A DNA stretch of 39,043 nucleotides, from positions 1 through 39,043 of the forward strand of contig NZ_JAMQKB010000024.1 in the NCBI RefSeq assembly GCF_028416575.1, given 5' to 3'. The DNA comes from Terrihalobacillus insolitus. Lineage in GTDB: Bacteria; Bacillota; Bacilli; Bacillales; Amphibacillaceae. Numbering within the stretch: position 1 is the first letter of the stretch; each line of letters starts with the position of its first letter. The notes beneath the pieces are model-generated. The model had not been told where the DNA came from. It made no database searches and saw only the letters and a program-made list of their open reading frames with translations. Position numbers and translations under genes: made by a program. Shown here in pieces: positions 26,912 through 36,421 of the stretch.

Positions 26912-27334
26912 TTAATCCTTTCCTAAAGCCTTGGTATATGCTTGATGCCAATCAGGGAAAGATCTGCGTATGGATACAGGCCTAAAGGAATCTTTTTTAA
27001 CAACGACATGTTTCGTGAAACCAGTTACTGCAACTTGATCAGCCGTATCTTTTATTCGGTAAGCATACGTGACTCGCAAACCATCATATTCCTCAATCCA
27101 CGTTTCCACCACTGCGTCTTGTCCATAACGAATCGGCTGCTTAAAGGAAAGTGAAGCATCCACAACAGGAGAAACTACTCCTTGTTTCTCCATCTCATGA
27201 TATTGAAAACCGAGAGATTCTATCAATGCAGTCCTACCGATTTTGAACCAAACCAAATAATTTGCATGGTATACGACTCCCATCTGATCTGTTTCCTGAT
27301 ATCGAACCTTAATAGACGTACGAACCTTTTTCAT
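26912..27334 (-). CDS. yneP: Acyl-CoA thioesterase, hotdog fold (YneP/YbgC type)
   Basis: 140 residues of the 4-hydroxybenzoyl-CoA thioesterase-like hotdog family. Seen: VRYQETDQMGVVYHANYLVW near 10-29 with the active-site Asp near 16 and the HANY segment. It hydrolyses acyl-CoA in the cytosol; the natural substrate is unknown. The start ATG overlaps the stop of the upstream AAA+ gene (ATGA), and yneQ follows within 2 bases, so the three genes form one operon. Confidence 0.88.
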   Translation of the reverse strand: MKKVRTSIKVRYQETDQMGVVYHANYLVWFKIGRTALIESLGFQYHEMEKQGVVSPVVDASLSFKQPIRYGQDAVVETWIEEYDGLRVTYAYRIKDTADQVAVTGFTKHVVVKKDSFRPVSIRRSFPDWHQAYTKALGKD

Positions 27335-29616
27335 ATGTTATTCCCCCTGCTCACTAGCCACGCATTTTCAACATCTTCTAACGTCAGCAAATACATGGAG
27401 TCTTCCGTAATTTCTTTTCTCTTCGATAATCTTAATGCTTGATATTGAATGGCTTCATCGACTAAATTTACTGCAAACCTTCCATTACCGTTTATTTGAT
27501 TATTTTCAAATTGATCTTCTATATATTTTTGACCATCTATATCGAATTTATAGTTGTATTGATTCGCATAAATGTTTGTAATCTTTACCAATTGGTTCGG
27601 GCTATAATCTTTAAATTCCACGTATTTTTTAAACCGTGAAGCAAGACCAGGGTTACTTGTAATTAATTCATTCATTTCTTTCTTATATCCAGCTAAAATA
27701 ACGATCAAATTGTCATTATGCTTTGTCATTTCATCTACTAGCGTGTCGATTGCTTCTTTACCAAAGCCTTTTTTGTCCCTTGCTAATGAATAGGCTTCAT
27801 CTATAAACAAGACACCACCTAATGACTCTTTTATTTTTTGTTTTGTTTTTATTGCGGTCTGCCCGACATATCCAGCTACTAAATCACTTCTTGAAGCAAC
27901 AATAAGATGGCCACGTTTTAAAAGTCCACATTCCTTTAACACTTTGGCATAAATGTTTGCAACGGTTGTTTTTCCAGTACCAGGATTTCCTGTAAAAACA
28001 GAATGTAATTGGATCGGAACAGGCGTAAAACCTGCGTCCTTCCTTTTTTGTTGCATCGACACAAACGCTGATAGCTTTTTCACTTCATCTTTCACCTCAT
28101 CAAGACCAATTAATTGATCCAAATCATTTAGAGGGTCATTATTGTTTTGTGATCGATTTTCCTTTTGATATTCTAAGTCCTCATCATCGATCCTCATATG
28201 ATCGATCCAATCATCATCGCTAAAGACAGATGACTTTTTAGAACCTTTGCGAAATATAGACTTTAACACTAAATTCCGAACTGTCCTAGCATTCCCAAAT
28301 GATTCATCCACTCGCGTTTTTTCAATTACATTTTTAAACTGGTTTCTGGCCTTTTCCGTAAAAAAATAATCGTTTTCGAGTGCTGAATTCTCTGCAATTT
28401 GGAGCAGTTCCTCCATATTGAAATCTTGAAGCTCGATCTGATTTTGCTCGGGAAACCTGCTCCTAAGCCCTTGATTTGCCCAAAGAAACTGTCGCATCTC
28501 ATCAGGAAATCCCGCTAAAATAGTAGCAAATTCATCTCCATACTCTTTTCCTGTCATACTGGAGACAAGTGTGTCAATGACAGATTGACCATAGTCATTT
28601 CCAGATTGACCTTCTCTTTTAAGACTGTATGCCTCATCAATAAACAAGATCCCGCCTAGCGCCTCACGCACATAATTCAGCGTATTTTCTTCACTTTGCC
28701 CTAAAAATGATCCAACAAGATGGGATCGGTTTACTTCGGTCACTTTTTTCGTTTCTAACAAACCAAGCTCATAATAAATTTCTGCAATTAGCCTTGCTAT
28801 TGTCGTTTTCCCTGTCCCTGGATTCCCAGTTATAATCATATGCAATCCAGGTCCATCCTTCATTTTGAATCCAAGCTGTTCCCTTTTCTTTTGATATTTC
28901 AAATAATGGTATAATTGATGAATATAGTGCTTAACCTCTTGATGACCGACCATTTCATTTAGCTTTTCAAGTGGACTTTTATGAAATGCATCTTTTACTA
29001 CGTCTGGTAATTGTTTATAAAATTGATTACGAAACGCTATAATTTGCTTCACCAAATCATTTATAGGCTGAACTTGTGTATTTGTTTTACGATTTTCAAT
29101 CATCGTGATCGTGGTTGATAATTCATTTGCTAATACATCCATTGTGTTCATTATTTCTTTATACAGATCAAGCATACTGTGGTAAATGGAATGATTTTCT
29201 CTAGGAGTGGATAAGATTCGATTCACTTCTTTCAGTAGATCATCTGCCTTTTTTAATTTAGCGGGATCATAATCGGTTTCTCTTATTCTCCAATCATTTG
29301 CCGAAATAGACTCCAATTCCATATAGAAGGAATAACTACCGATCATCCCCTTTATTTCGGTTGTAACTGGATGATTTTGAACAAGTGCTTCCGCTTCATT
29401 CAAAAACATCTGAAGTAACTTGTCATCCTTTTGGTTACGCTTGAACCGGTGATAGGCAAGTAAACTATATAATGAGGCCCATTCATCAGACTCTAATTCA
29501 TATTGATTCCTTTTTAGCTGATCAATGTATCGTAATCCCTCCACTTCAGTTAGAGGCGGTTCTAGTTCTATCGTTGCCCAATTTACTAGTGCTTTTTCGA
29601 TTTTTCTTTGCTTCAA
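27331..29616 (-). CDS. Tandem AAA+ ATPase, CbxX/SpoVK-like
   Basis: 761 residues with two AAA+ modules of the CbxX/CfqX/SpoVK family. Module 1: Walker A GNPGTGKTT near 262 and Walker B ILFIDEAYSL near 324. Module 2: Walker A GNPGTGKTT near 544 and Walker B VLFIDEAYSL near 605; each has a sensor/arginine region with conserved SRF. The first 220 residues are helical and of unknown function. SpoVK itself has one AAA+ module of about 320 residues, so this is a fused, larger relative. A role in sporulation is inferred from family and neighbours. The start is TTG with GGGAG nine bases upstream; the C-terminus overlaps yneP by 4 bases. Confidence 0.85.
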   Translation of the reverse strand: MKQRKIEKALVNWATIELEPPLTEVEGLRYIDQLKRNQYELESDEWASLYSLLAYHRFKRNQKDDKLLQMFLNEAEALVQNHPVTTEIKGMIGSYSFYMELESISANDWRIRETDYDPAKLKKADDLLKEVNRILSTPRENHSIYHSMLDLYKEIMNTMDVLANELSTTITMIENRKTNTQVQPINDLVKQIIAFRNQFYKQLPDVVKDAFHKSPLEKLNEMVGHQEVKHYIHQLYHYLKYQKKREQLGFKMKDGPGLHMIITGNPGTGKTTIARLIAEIYYELGLLETKKVTEVNRSHLVGSFLGQSEENTLNYVREALGGILFIDEAYSLKREGQSGNDYGQSVIDTLVSSMTGKEYGDEFATILAGFPDEMRQFLWANQGLRSRFPEQNQIELQDFNMEELLQIAENSALENDYFFTEKARNQFKNVIEKTRVDESFGNARTVRNLVLKSIFRKGSKKSSVFSDDDWIDHMRIDDEDLEYQKENRSQNNNDPLNDLDQLIGLDEVKDEVKKLSAFVSMQQKRKDAGFTPVPIQLHSVFTGNPGTGKTTVANIYAKVLKECGLLKRGHLIVASRSDLVAGYVGQTAIKTKQKIKESLGGVLFIDEAYSLARDKKGFGKEAIDTLVDEMTKHNDNLIVILAGYKKEMNELITSNPGLASRFKKYVEFKDYSPNQLVKITNIYANQYNYKFDIDGQKYIEDQFENNQINGNGRFAVNLVDEAIQYQALRLSKRKEITEDSMYLLTLEDVENAWLVSRGNNI

Positions 29617-29724
29617 CAGACACCGCTCCCTTCCAGTGTTTTATTTTACCATAGGCGATCATCTGTGTTGATTATCTTGCTTTCACTGTTGCCATACGAA
29701 TCGCCCAAAACCGATTTCAGCACA

Positions 29725-29749
29725 CAAAAACACCCCCATAATTGGGGGC
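29725..29749 (-). terminator. Terminator after tlp
   Basis: On the minus strand GCCCCCAATTATGGGGGT is followed by GTTTTTG, 11 bases after the tlp stop. Confidence 0.85.
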
Positions 29750-29759
29750 ATTTTAACAC

Positions 29760-29993
29760 TTATTCTTGTTGTTGGTGTCTGTACTCATCCTTGATCTCTT
29801 CACGCATACCCTGAATTGCGTCTTCACGACGTTTATTCTTTTCTTTCACGTTTTGCTTCTCTTTTTCTGAAGAAAACTGCATTGTTTCATGGGAAGCTTC
29901 GATATTTTCGATCGTATCTTGAACCATATTTTGTAATTTTTCCACATTATCCTTACGATTGTCTGGCTTCGGATGGTTGTTATACTTATTCAC
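29760..29993 (-). CDS. tlp: Small acid-soluble spore protein Tlp
   Basis: 77 residues, hydrophilic and helical, of the Tlp family of minor acid-soluble spore proteins made in the forespore. MNKYNNHPKPDNRKDNVEKL followed by an N-rich, charged helix matches the family start. It begins with GTG (29993) after TTAGGAGGAAGC, 11 bases behind sspN, as in the B. subtilis sspN-tlp operon. Expected to be under sigma-G from the promoter ahead of sspN. Confidence 0.9.
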   Translation of the reverse strand: MNKYNNHPKPDNRKDNVEKLQNMVQDTIENIEASHETMQFSSEKEKQNVKEKNKRREDAIQGMREEIKDEYRHQQQE

Positions 29994-30004
29994 TAAGCTT
30001 CCTC

Positions 30005-30148
30005 CTATTCACCCTTAGTTTGGATTACATCTGGCATTTTGTTACCCTTCATCTGCATTTTCTTTCCTTTGTTTCCTCCAGCCTCTAATTGTTGCTTACC
30101 TAGATGCCTTGGGCTAAAATGCTTGGAGTCTTTTTTGGGATTTCCCAT
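30005..30148 (-). CDS. sspN: Small acid-soluble spore protein N
   Basis: 47 residues from ATG 30148 (RBS AAAGGGGATGG): [20 protein letters not shown], ending [10 protein letters not shown]. The NPKK...SHLG-like start and QTKGE end are those of SspN. A longer in-frame upstream extension has no ribosome site and is not real. It is a minor spore core protein, co-transcribed with tlp. Confidence 0.9.
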   Translation of the reverse strand: MGNPKKDSKHFSPRHLGKQQLEAGGNKGKKMQMKGNKMPDVIQTKGE

Positions 30149-30180
30149 ATTGCCATCCCCTTTCTTTAGGATGTCAATGA

Positions 30181-30210
30181 TATTATTTGTCAGTTGGTTG
30201 ACACTATTCA
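30181..30210 (-). promoter_or_regulatory. Probable sigma-G promoter of sspN-tlp
   Basis: Minus strand TGAATA (30205-30210), 17-base spacer, AATAATA (30181-30187), compared with the sigma-G pattern TGAATA-N18-CATACTA. It lies 33 bases before the sspN start. Confidence 0.5.
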
Positions 30211-30252
30211 ATGAAAAACTTGGCTTATTCCCACCAGCTTTGATGGTGTTAC

Positions 30253-30312
30253 AAAAAAAAACAGGAATATAGAGGTTGTTCATAACACACACTTATCGTA
30301 ACATCCCTGTTT
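30253..30312 (-). terminator. Terminator downstream of the fbpB-like ORF
   Basis: On the minus strand AAACAGG (30306-30312) pairs with CCTGTTT (30259-30265) around a 40-base loop, followed by a T run of nine. It begins at the stop codon of the fbpB-like frame, which supports that frame being, or having been, a transcribed gene. Confidence 0.6.
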
Positions 30313-30475
30313 ACGTTGCTTTTCGGTTCGTTATCTCTTTTCTTGCTTCAATTCTTTCCTCAATTTTTTCTAATAGTTGCTCATCACTTAATATCTGGTT
30401 TCTGTTTTCCTTTAGAAGATCTTCAAAGGATGGTTTTTTTCTTAGAGAAATGATAATCGTCTCTTTTTTTACGTT
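30311..30475 (-). CDS. FbpB-like small basic protein, no normal start codon
   Basis: Open frame ending at 30311 whose product LRKKPSFEDLLKENRNQILS, DEQLLEKIEERIEARKE, ITNRKAT resembles Fur-regulated basic protein B (FbpB), a small protein linked to the iron-sparing response. Homologues start MRKK; here the Met position (30445-30443) is CTA, and no ATG, GTG or TTG occurs in frame after the upstream stop at about 30476. The only options are rare ATT codons at 30457 or 30451. An ATG at 30495 (minus strand) is in another frame and hits a stop. It is therefore either decayed, frameshifted, or uses an unusual start. A half Fur-like ATTATCA lies at 30451-30457. Confidence 0.45.
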   Translation of the reverse strand, partial: NVKKETIIISLRKKPSFEDLLKENRNQILSDEQLLEKIEERIEARKEITNRKAT

Positions 30476-30519
30476 TTACTAAAAGGATTACCATTTTTCA
30501 GAAAAATATAAGTTTTACT

Positions 30520-31110
30520 TTACTTTAATTTATTCTTGGCATGAACCATGTCTTCATAAGTCATGGGACCAATCTTTGTGGTTAATTGAATCTTTCCATC
30601 CGTACCGATAAAATATGTTGTTGGTATGGTAAGAACCTTGTACATTTCAATAACTTTTAATTCTTTATCCAGTAATATAGGGAACGTATAAGAACCCTCG
30701 GTAACAAACTTTTGTATATCCGCCATATTTTGTTCGTATCCGGTTGCATTTAATGCGATAACTTCTACTTCGTCGCTATATTTTTCATAAAACTTCTGCA
30801 TTTCTGGCATCTCTTGTTTACACGGAGGACACCATGTTGCCCAAAAATTAAGAAACACTTTTTTTCCTTTTAAATCGGAGAGCTGTATTTTGTTTCCATC
30901 CAGTGTTTCTAACGTAAAATTTGGGGGGATTTGTCCAACTTGGATCCCCTCTGAACGATTGGACGGTTTTGTCGATGCAGCTTCTACTACCGTCTTGTCG
31001 TTCTTTTGATTTAAAACTGGTTTTTCTTCTTGCTGTTTATTTGTTAGGGTTTGTATGGTTACAGCTAACAATCCAATTATTAATAAGGATCCGAGTATTT
31101 TTTTAACCAT
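30520..31110 (-). CDS. yneN: Membrane-anchored thiol-disulfide oxidoreductase (ResA/YneN-like)
   Basis: 196 residues from ATG 31110 (RBS TTGGAG, eight bases away); an upstream in-frame start adds ten residues without a site. An N-terminal hydrophobic anchor (KILGSLLIIGLLAVTIQTL) is followed by a linker and a TlpA/ResA thioredoxin fold with WATWCPPCKQEMP near residue 96, a cis-Pro in LTIPTTYFI, and the ResA-like ALNATGYEQ insert. It probably reduces disulfides outside the membrane. Located directly after citB, as yneN is in B. subtilis. A role in cytochrome c or spore maturation is possible. Confidence 0.88.
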   Translation of the reverse strand: MVKKILGSLLIIGLLAVTIQTLTNKQQEEKPVLNQKNDKTVVEAASTKPSNRSEGIQVGQIPPNFTLETLDGNKIQLSDLKGKKVFLNFWATWCPPCKQEMPEMQKFYEKYSDEVEVIALNATGYEQNMADIQKFVTEGSYTFPILLDKELKVIEMYKVLTIPTTYFIGTDGKIQLTTKIGPMTYEDMVHAKNKLK

Positions 31111-31170
31111 TTTTTCACTCCAATACCTTTTTAGTATCATTATGCTATGTTTAAGGGAAAACTATGTACT

Positions 31171-31198
31171 AAAAAAGAGGCAGTCCGAAGACTACCCC
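31171..31198 (-). terminator. Terminator of citB
   Basis: Minus strand GGGGTAGTC-TTCG-GACTGCCTC followed by TTTTTT: a nine-pair stem with a stable UUCG loop, 12 bases beyond the citB stop. Confidence 0.9.
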
Positions 31199-31210
31199 TG
31201 TGTTTATTGT

Positions 31211-33907
31211 TTATGCTTTTAATTTATTACGTAGAACCATTTGAAGTATTCCACCATGACGATAGTAATCAATTTCTACATCACTGTCAAAACGAGCAAT
31301 TACTTCAAATTCTTTCTTTTTACCTTCTTCATCTGTTGCGGTAACCTTCACTAAGTCATGCGGTTTTACATTTTCATCAACGATAACATCAAATGTTTCT
31401 TTTCCAGTTAAACCAAGCGAGTCTGAGCTATCTCCTTCTTTGAACTGTAAAGGAAGCACTCCCATCATTACTAGGTTCGAACGGTGAATGCGTTCGAAGC
31501 TCTCAGCAATCACTGTTTTAATTCCTAAAAGATTGGTTCCTTTAGCAGCCCAGTCACGAGAACTACCCATTCCATAATCCTTCCCTGCTATAACGATAAG
31601 GCTCGTATTATCCTGTTGATATTTCATTGCAGCATCATAGATCGGCATGACTTCTTCTGTAGGCCAATACGTCGTATATCCACCCTCTGTGCCTGGTGCT
31701 AACAAGTTGTGAATTCGAATATTCGCAAACGTACCACGCATCATCACTTCATGATTACCACGTCTAGAACCGTAAGAATTAAAATTTCTAGGTGAAATAT
31801 TTTTTTCTTGCAAATATTTACCTGCTGGCATATCTTTAGCAATAGCTCCTGCAGGCGAAATATGGTCGGTAGTAACAGAATCGCCAAACTTACCAATTGC
31901 CCGGAGATCAGATAATGGTTCAACTTTTCCTGCCTCTTTGGAAAGTCCCTCAAAGAATGGTGGATTCTGAATATAGGTAGAGTCATCATTCCATTCATAC
32001 AAAGGTTCATCCGTTGTATTGATTTCATTCCACTTTTCGTTTGAATCAAATACACTCTCATATTCTTTCCGGAAAATTTCAGGTGTTACTACTTTTGCAA
32101 CCTGTTCTTTGATTTCTTCCAGTGTAGGCCAAATATCTTTAAAGTAAACAGGTTCACCGTCTTTATCCTGCCCAAGTGGTTCACTATGGAGATCTACATC
32201 CACACTGCCCGCTAATGCATATGCAACAACGAGTGGTGGTGAAGCAAGATAGTTTGCTTTTACAAGCGGATGAATGCGACCTTCAAAGTTTCGATTTCCT
32301 GAAAGTACAGACGAAACAGTTAAGTCATTTTCAGCAATTGCTTTTTCTATTTCATCAGATAACGGACCAGAGTTACCAATACAAGTTGTACAACCATATC
32401 CAACAAGGTTAAAACCTAATTTACCTAGGTACTGCATCAATCCTGAATCTTCTAAGTAGCGTGTCACTACTTTTGATCCTGGTGCTAAAGAAGTTTTTAC
32501 ATATGCTGGTACATCGAGACCCTTTTCAACTGCTTTTTTCGCCAATAGACCTGCACCTAACATAACATAAGGGTTCGATGTATTCGTACAAGAAGTGATC
32601 GCAGCAATTGCGACCGCACCCGTTTTCATCACAGATGTTTTTCCGTTTGGATGCTCAATTTTAACTTCTTTGTCAAATTCTTTCTCATCTAAACCAAATC
32701 CTTGGTTTCCAGCTGGTGCTGTAATTGCTTCGTTAAATGATTCTTTCATTTTAGAAAGTGGGATCAAATCCTGTGGACGTTTTGGTCCAGAAAGATTTGG
32801 CTCTAATTCAGACAAATTAATTTCCACGAGCTCCGTGAATTCTGGATCTTTTTGACTAGCATCATACCAAAGGCTATTTTCTTTACAATATTTTTCTACT
32901 AATGCTATATGTTCTTCGCTGCGCCCAGTCAATCGTAAATAATTTAATGATTCATCATCGACTGGGAAGAACCCACATGTTGCACCATATTCAGGTGCCA
33001 TATTAGAAATAGTGGCACGATCAGCTAATGGCATATCTTTTAGACCTGGTCCAAAGTATTCCACAAACTTGCCTACTACTTTTTTCTCGCGCAATACCTG
33101 GGTTACTTTTAAAGCTAAATCCGTAGCAGTTGTTCCATTTGGAAAGCTTCCAGTAAATTTAACCCCAATTACTTCTGGAGCTGGCAAATACGAAGGCTGT
33201 CCTAACATTCCAGCTTCTGCTTCTATTCCACCTACACCCCAGCCGAGGACACCAAGACCATTGATCATTGTTGTATGAGAGTCTGTTCCAACAAGTGTAT
33301 CTGGAAATGTATCAAACTCCCCATTTTCGTTTTCAATTGCATGTACAACATTGGCAATATATTCAAGGTTTACTTGGTGAACAATACCTGTTGCCGGTGG
33401 GACAGCACGGTAATTGTTAAAGGCTTTTTGTGCCCAATGTAGGAATTCATAACGCTCTTGGTTTCTTTCAAATTCTAATTCCATGTTTGCATTTAATGCT
33501 TCTGCTGTTCCATACTTGTCGACTTGAACTGAATGGTCAATCACTAGATCGACTGGAACTTCCGGATTAATTTTATCAGGTGCCCCACCTAAATCAACCA
33601 TTGCTTTTCTTAAAGATGCAAGGTCAACTACTGCAGGTACTCCTGTAAAGTCTTGTAAAATTACACGTGAAGGCTTGAATGGAACATCTGTAGCCTTTTC
33701 TTTGCCCCAGTTTGCCAAACCTTTAATGTGTTCATCCTTAATAACATGTCCATCGTGTTGGCGGACAAGTGATTCTAGTAAAATACGAATCGAAAAAGGC
33801 AAACGAGAAATATCACCATAACCAGCTTCTTCAATTGCTTTTAATTGGAAATAATTATATTTATTTCCGTTAAGTTCAAACTGTTTATTTGCTTTTAAAG
33901 TTGCCAT
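31211..33907 (-). CDS. citB: Aconitate hydratase
   Basis: 898 residues, AcnA/IRP-type aconitase, converting citrate to isocitrate with a 4Fe-4S cluster. The three cluster Cys are in [10 protein letters not shown] near 438 and [12 protein letters not shown] near 504 and 507. The C-terminal swivel domain has the substrate loop [14 protein letters not shown] near 768-781. In B. subtilis the apoprotein also binds RNA and affects sporulation. RBS AAGGGGGT lies eleven bases before the ATG. I see no clear CcpC dyad in the 240 bp upstream. Confidence 0.97.
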   Translation of the reverse strand: MATLKANKQFELNGNKYNYFQLKAIEEAGYGDISRLPFSIRILLESLVRQHDGHVIKDEHIKGLANWGKEKATDVPFKPSRVILQDFTGVPAVVDLASLRKAMVDLGGAPDKINPEVPVDLVIDHSVQVDKYGTAEALNANMELEFERNQERYEFLHWAQKAFNNYRAVPPATGIVHQVNLEYIANVVHAIENENGEFDTFPDTLVGTDSHTTMINGLGVLGWGVGGIEAEAGMLGQPSYLPAPEVIGVKFTGSFPNGTTATDLALKVTQVLREKKVVGKFVEYFGPGLKDMPLADRATISNMAPEYGATCGFFPVDDESLNYLRLTGRSEEHIALVEKYCKENSLWYDASQKDPEFTELVEINLSELEPNLSGPKRPQDLIPLSKMKESFNEAITAPAGNQGFGLDEKEFDKEVKIEHPNGKTSVMKTGAVAIAAITSCTNTSNPYVMLGAGLLAKKAVEKGLDVPAYVKTSLAPGSKVVTRYLEDSGLMQYLGKLGFNLVGYGCTTCIGNSGPLSDEIEKAIAENDLTVSSVLSGNRNFEGRIHPLVKANYLASPPLVVAYALAGSVDVDLHSEPLGQDKDGEPVYFKDIWPTLEEIKEQVAKVVTPEIFRKEYESVFDSNEKWNEINTTDEPLYEWNDDSTYIQNPPFFEGLSKEAGKVEPLSDLRAIGKFGDSVTTDHISPAGAIAKDMPAGKYLQEKNISPRNFNSYGSRRGNHEVMMRGTFANIRIHNLLAPGTEGGYTTYWPTEEVMPIYDAAMKYQQDNTSLIVIAGKDYGMGSSRDWAAKGTNLLGIKTVIAESFERIHRSNLVMMGVLPLQFKEGDSSDSLGLTGKETFDVIVDENVKPHDLVKVTATDEEGKKKEFEVIARFDSDVEIDYYRHGGILQMVLRNKLKA

Positions 33908-34089
33908 ATTTTACATTACCCCCTTAAATATCATCTTCAGGTTTCTCCATACCCCGATGTTACTAGATATATTTATATTTGCCACTTATATATATTAAAT
34001 GAAATTGGTTTAGAAGTAAAATATTTAGATATCGGATTGATCACATGTGAACAACTTACTCTTTCAAAAAAGTTTAACATTACATGCAC

Positions 34090-34120
34090 CGAATAAATGG
34101 ACGATTCATTACACATAATA
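34090..34120 (+). promoter_or_regulatory. Sigma-G promoter of sspP
   Basis: CGAATA (34090-34095), 18-base spacer, CATAATA (34114-34120), a close fit to TGAATA-N18-CATACTA, 30 bases ahead of the sspP ATG. Confidence 0.7.
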
Positions 34121-34150
34121 AAGATGACATGTAAAAGAGGAGGTGTGAAA

Positions 34151-34291
34151 ATGGCCGAACATCATACAAGCAAAGATAGTCGTCGAAACACACCAAAAAA
34201 TCACCAACCAAATGAACCATTGAGTGGCTCAAAGAAGGTGAAAAACAGAAATCATAGCCGCCAGAAAAAAGGGGCATCACACGACATGTAA
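34151..34291 (+). CDS. sspP: Small acid-soluble spore protein P
   Basis: 46 residues from ATG 34151 (RBS AGAGGAGGTG): [20 protein letters not shown] then [17 protein letters not shown]. The SKD...PKNH and [14 protein letters not shown] segments identify SspP (CotL), a minor spore protein. In B. subtilis sspP and sspO lie next to citB, in the same divergent layout; no sspO is seen here. A longer frame from 34097 has no ribosome site. Confidence 0.9.
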   Translation: MAEHHTSKDSRRNTPKNHQPNEPLSGSKKVKNRNHSRQKKGASHDM

Positions 34292-34345
34292 TAAGGATAT
34301 TCAGAATACTCCGTCTGACTTGATTCAACAGGATGAGTGTTTTTA

Positions 34346-34362
34346 CCCCCGATTATAGGGGG
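34346..34362. repeat. Hairpin at the end of the kinase gene
   Basis: CCCCC-GATTATA-GGGGG spans the stop codon of the histidine kinase and lies 55 bases after sspP. No proper T run follows on either strand, so it is at best a weak terminator or mRNA-end stabiliser for both converging genes. Confidence 0.5.
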
Positions 34363-35486
34363 TTCTCGTGAAGTGGCAAAATCACCCGAAATGTGCTACC
34401 CTTGCCCTGATTTTGCAGGATTTCCAAGTTTCCATCGTGCTTTTCTAAAATTTGCGAGGTAATCATTAAACCTAATCCTGTACCATGTTTCTTCGTCGTA
34501 AAAAATGGCTCTTTTAGTTTATCTATTATGTTATTAGGTATGCCCGGCCCCTCATCAACAATGTCAATGGTACAAATAGAAGCTGTAGCATCTGCAATAA
34601 TTTGAATCTTCCCGCCACTTTCTTGCATTTCCTCGACAGCATTTTTTATAAGATTAATAAAAACTTGTTTAATTTGTAAACGATCACAGTACACAAATAT
34701 TTCTTTATGAATATTTACCTGTATCTCAATCGTGAAAAGCTTTGCCTGTGCTTGTAACAGTGTTACAACATCGTTAAGTAAAGTTGACAACAGTTCTACC
34801 TTCTTCACCTCTGTCATTGGCTTTGACACAAACAGGAGTTCAGATGTTATCGTCTCTATTTTTTCAATTTCCTCCTTCATTATCGTATAGTATTCTTCTT
34901 TACTATCAATTCCAGCTTGGAGAAGCTGCAAAAATCCTTTCAATGAAGTTAAAGGATTCCTTATTTCGTGTGCAACACCAGCCGCCAATTGCCCAGCAAC
35001 TGACATTTTTTCAGAACGAATCATCATTTCTTCTGCTTCTTTTTTATCCGTAATATCTTTTGTAATCGAGACGATCTGGTCTTTTCCACCCTGTTCCGTA
35101 CTTTTCATGATGGATACAATTGTCTCAACCCAAATGTATTTACCTCTTGTATTTCTTAAACTTATTATAAATTTATGTATGCGACGATCATTATCTTTTA
35201 ATTTTTTTAACACGATTTTCTTGTCCTTAGGCGCAATATAGGCGAGAGATGAAGTACCAATAATTTCTTCTGATCTATAGCCTAAAATTCTGTGAATTGC
35301 ACTTGAAACATTTAAAACTTTTCCCTTTCTGTCGCAGATGGCAACCAAATCGTATCCATAATCTTCAATCATTTGTAGGATGGATTCTGGTAAATCCTTA
35401 TATTTAAATTGAGGGGAATAGTTTTGTATATTGGAATCATAACAACGGTTTCCCATGTATGTATTTCTATTTTGATCAGACTCCAC
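34353..35486 (-). CDS. PAS-domain sensor histidine kinase, sporulation phosphorelay type
   Basis: 377 residues, no transmembrane segment, so cytosolic. One PAS domain at about 38-150 (DYGYDLVAICDRKGKVLNVS, PAC-like RNTRGKYIWVE). The dimerisation/phosphoacceptor helix has AAGVAHEIRNPLTSLKGFLQ with His near 173, the signature of Kin kinases that feed Spo0F. The ATPase part has NLIKNAVEEM near 275, DEGPGIP near 315 and GTGLGL near 338. No response regulator is adjacent in an operon, as expected for an orphan phosphorelay kinase. It starts with GTG (35486) after GGGGTGATGAA. Which Kin it corresponds to cannot be said. Confidence 0.88.
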   Translation of the reverse strand: MESDQNRNTYMGNRCYDSNIQNYSPQFKYKDLPESILQMIEDYGYDLVAICDRKGKVLNVSSAIHRILGYRSEEIIGTSSLAYIAPKDKKIVLKKLKDNDRRIHKFIISLRNTRGKYIWVETIVSIMKSTEQGGKDQIVSITKDITDKKEAEEMMIRSEKMSVAGQLAAGVAHEIRNPLTSLKGFLQLLQAGIDSKEEYYTIMKEEIEKIETITSELLFVSKPMTEVKKVELLSTLLNDVVTLLQAQAKLFTIEIQVNIHKEIFVYCDRLQIKQVFINLIKNAVEEMQESGGKIQIIADATASICTIDIVDEGPGIPNNIIDKLKEPFFTTKKHGTGLGLMITSQILEKHDGNLEILQNQGKGSTFRVILPLHENPL

Positions 35487-35744
35487 TTCATCACCCCATT
35501 AACTTTTACTCTGTTTTATCATAAACCTAATTCTCACCTTAGTATCCAACATTAATCATGCTAATCTCTTGTTTTCACTTCTATATAGATTTATAATGAA
35601 CAATGTCATTAATATTGTTAATAAGTAATGCATGATAAAATTAAGTGAAATATTTTATAGTAATATTACTATAAATAACAATAAAATGAAACTTATGTAA
35701 CGATTTTTCTTATTTTCTCTAAATCATGTAGAATGGGTGAAAAT

Positions 35745-36173
35745 ATGTCTGCTGGTTTTTCTGTATTCATTATCATTTGGGTATTCTTCTTATTAGGTTC
35801 TTTTGCAATAGGTGGTTTTTTCATGTTTCGAAAGTTTCTCAAAAGACTTCCTAAAGAAGATGGCAAGTCTCTGATGGATTGGGAAGAATACTATATCCAA
35901 AAGACAATAAAAATGTGGAACAAAAAAGAAAAAGATCTCTTAGAAGAGCTAGTGTCCCCAGTCCCTGAATTATTCCGGGATGTTGCAAAACAAAAAATAG
36001 CCGGAAAAATAGGAGAAATCGCTTTAAAAAGAAAAGCAAAAAAAATATCGCAGGACATTTTAATTGAAGGATATATTTTAGCAACACCAAAAAGGGATCA
36101 TAAGTTTCTTATAAAAAAATTAGATGAAAAGCAAATCGATATATCGCCATACAGTAACCTGATTGAAAGATAG
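35745..36173 (+). CDS. yneK: YneK-like DUF2621 membrane protein
   Basis: 142 residues from ATG 35745 (GGGTGA six bases upstream); ATG 35733 lacks a site. One N-terminal membrane helix (FIIIWVFFLLGSFAIGGFF) is followed by a cytosolic, Lys-rich region with MDWEEYYIQ and VSPVPELFRDVAKQKIAGKI. This matches the YneK/DUF2621 family as I remember it, and the place between sspP and ccdC/yneI is the same as in B. subtilis. Function unknown. The 245-bp stretch before it is very AT-rich and shows no clear promoter. Confidence 0.75.
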   Translation: MSAGFSVFIIIWVFFLLGSFAIGGFFMFRKFLKRLPKEDGKSLMDWEEYYIQKTIKMWNKKEKDLLEELVSPVPELFRDVAKQKIAGKIGEIALKRKAKKISQDILIEGYILATPKRDHKFLIKKLDEKQIDISPYSNLIER

Positions 36174-36297
36174 CGATCTGGTAAAAGTCTCTTTTTACAA
36201 TAACGGATTCCATTTTGGAAGAAGAGATCATGCACAAGTTAAATAGTAGCATCACAGCAAAGGTTATAACAAATGATTCGCATATATATACCACACC

Positions 36298-36334
36298 AAA
36301 AAACGGCTCAGTATCGAATTACTGTGCCGTTTTT
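36298..36334. terminator. Terminator between yneK and ccdC
   Basis: AAAAAACGGC-T-CAGT and ACTG-T-GCCGTTTTT pair around an 8-base loop, with A and T runs on both sides, so it can serve both converging genes. Confidence 0.85.
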
Positions 36335-36421
36335 GCTGTTGAAACGCCCTAATATATTACATTTTTTGGTAATTTCTACATGCGGTATATGATCAATAAC
36401 CCCAGAACTAATGAAAGGATT

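Noticed and set aside
30451..30457. Fur box ahead of the fbpB-like ORF
   Set aside because: Only one half (ATTATCA) of the 7-1-7 palindrome is present.
33908..34080. CcpC operator upstream of citB
   Set aside because: Only an ATAA half-site is seen, without the matching TTAT at the required distance.
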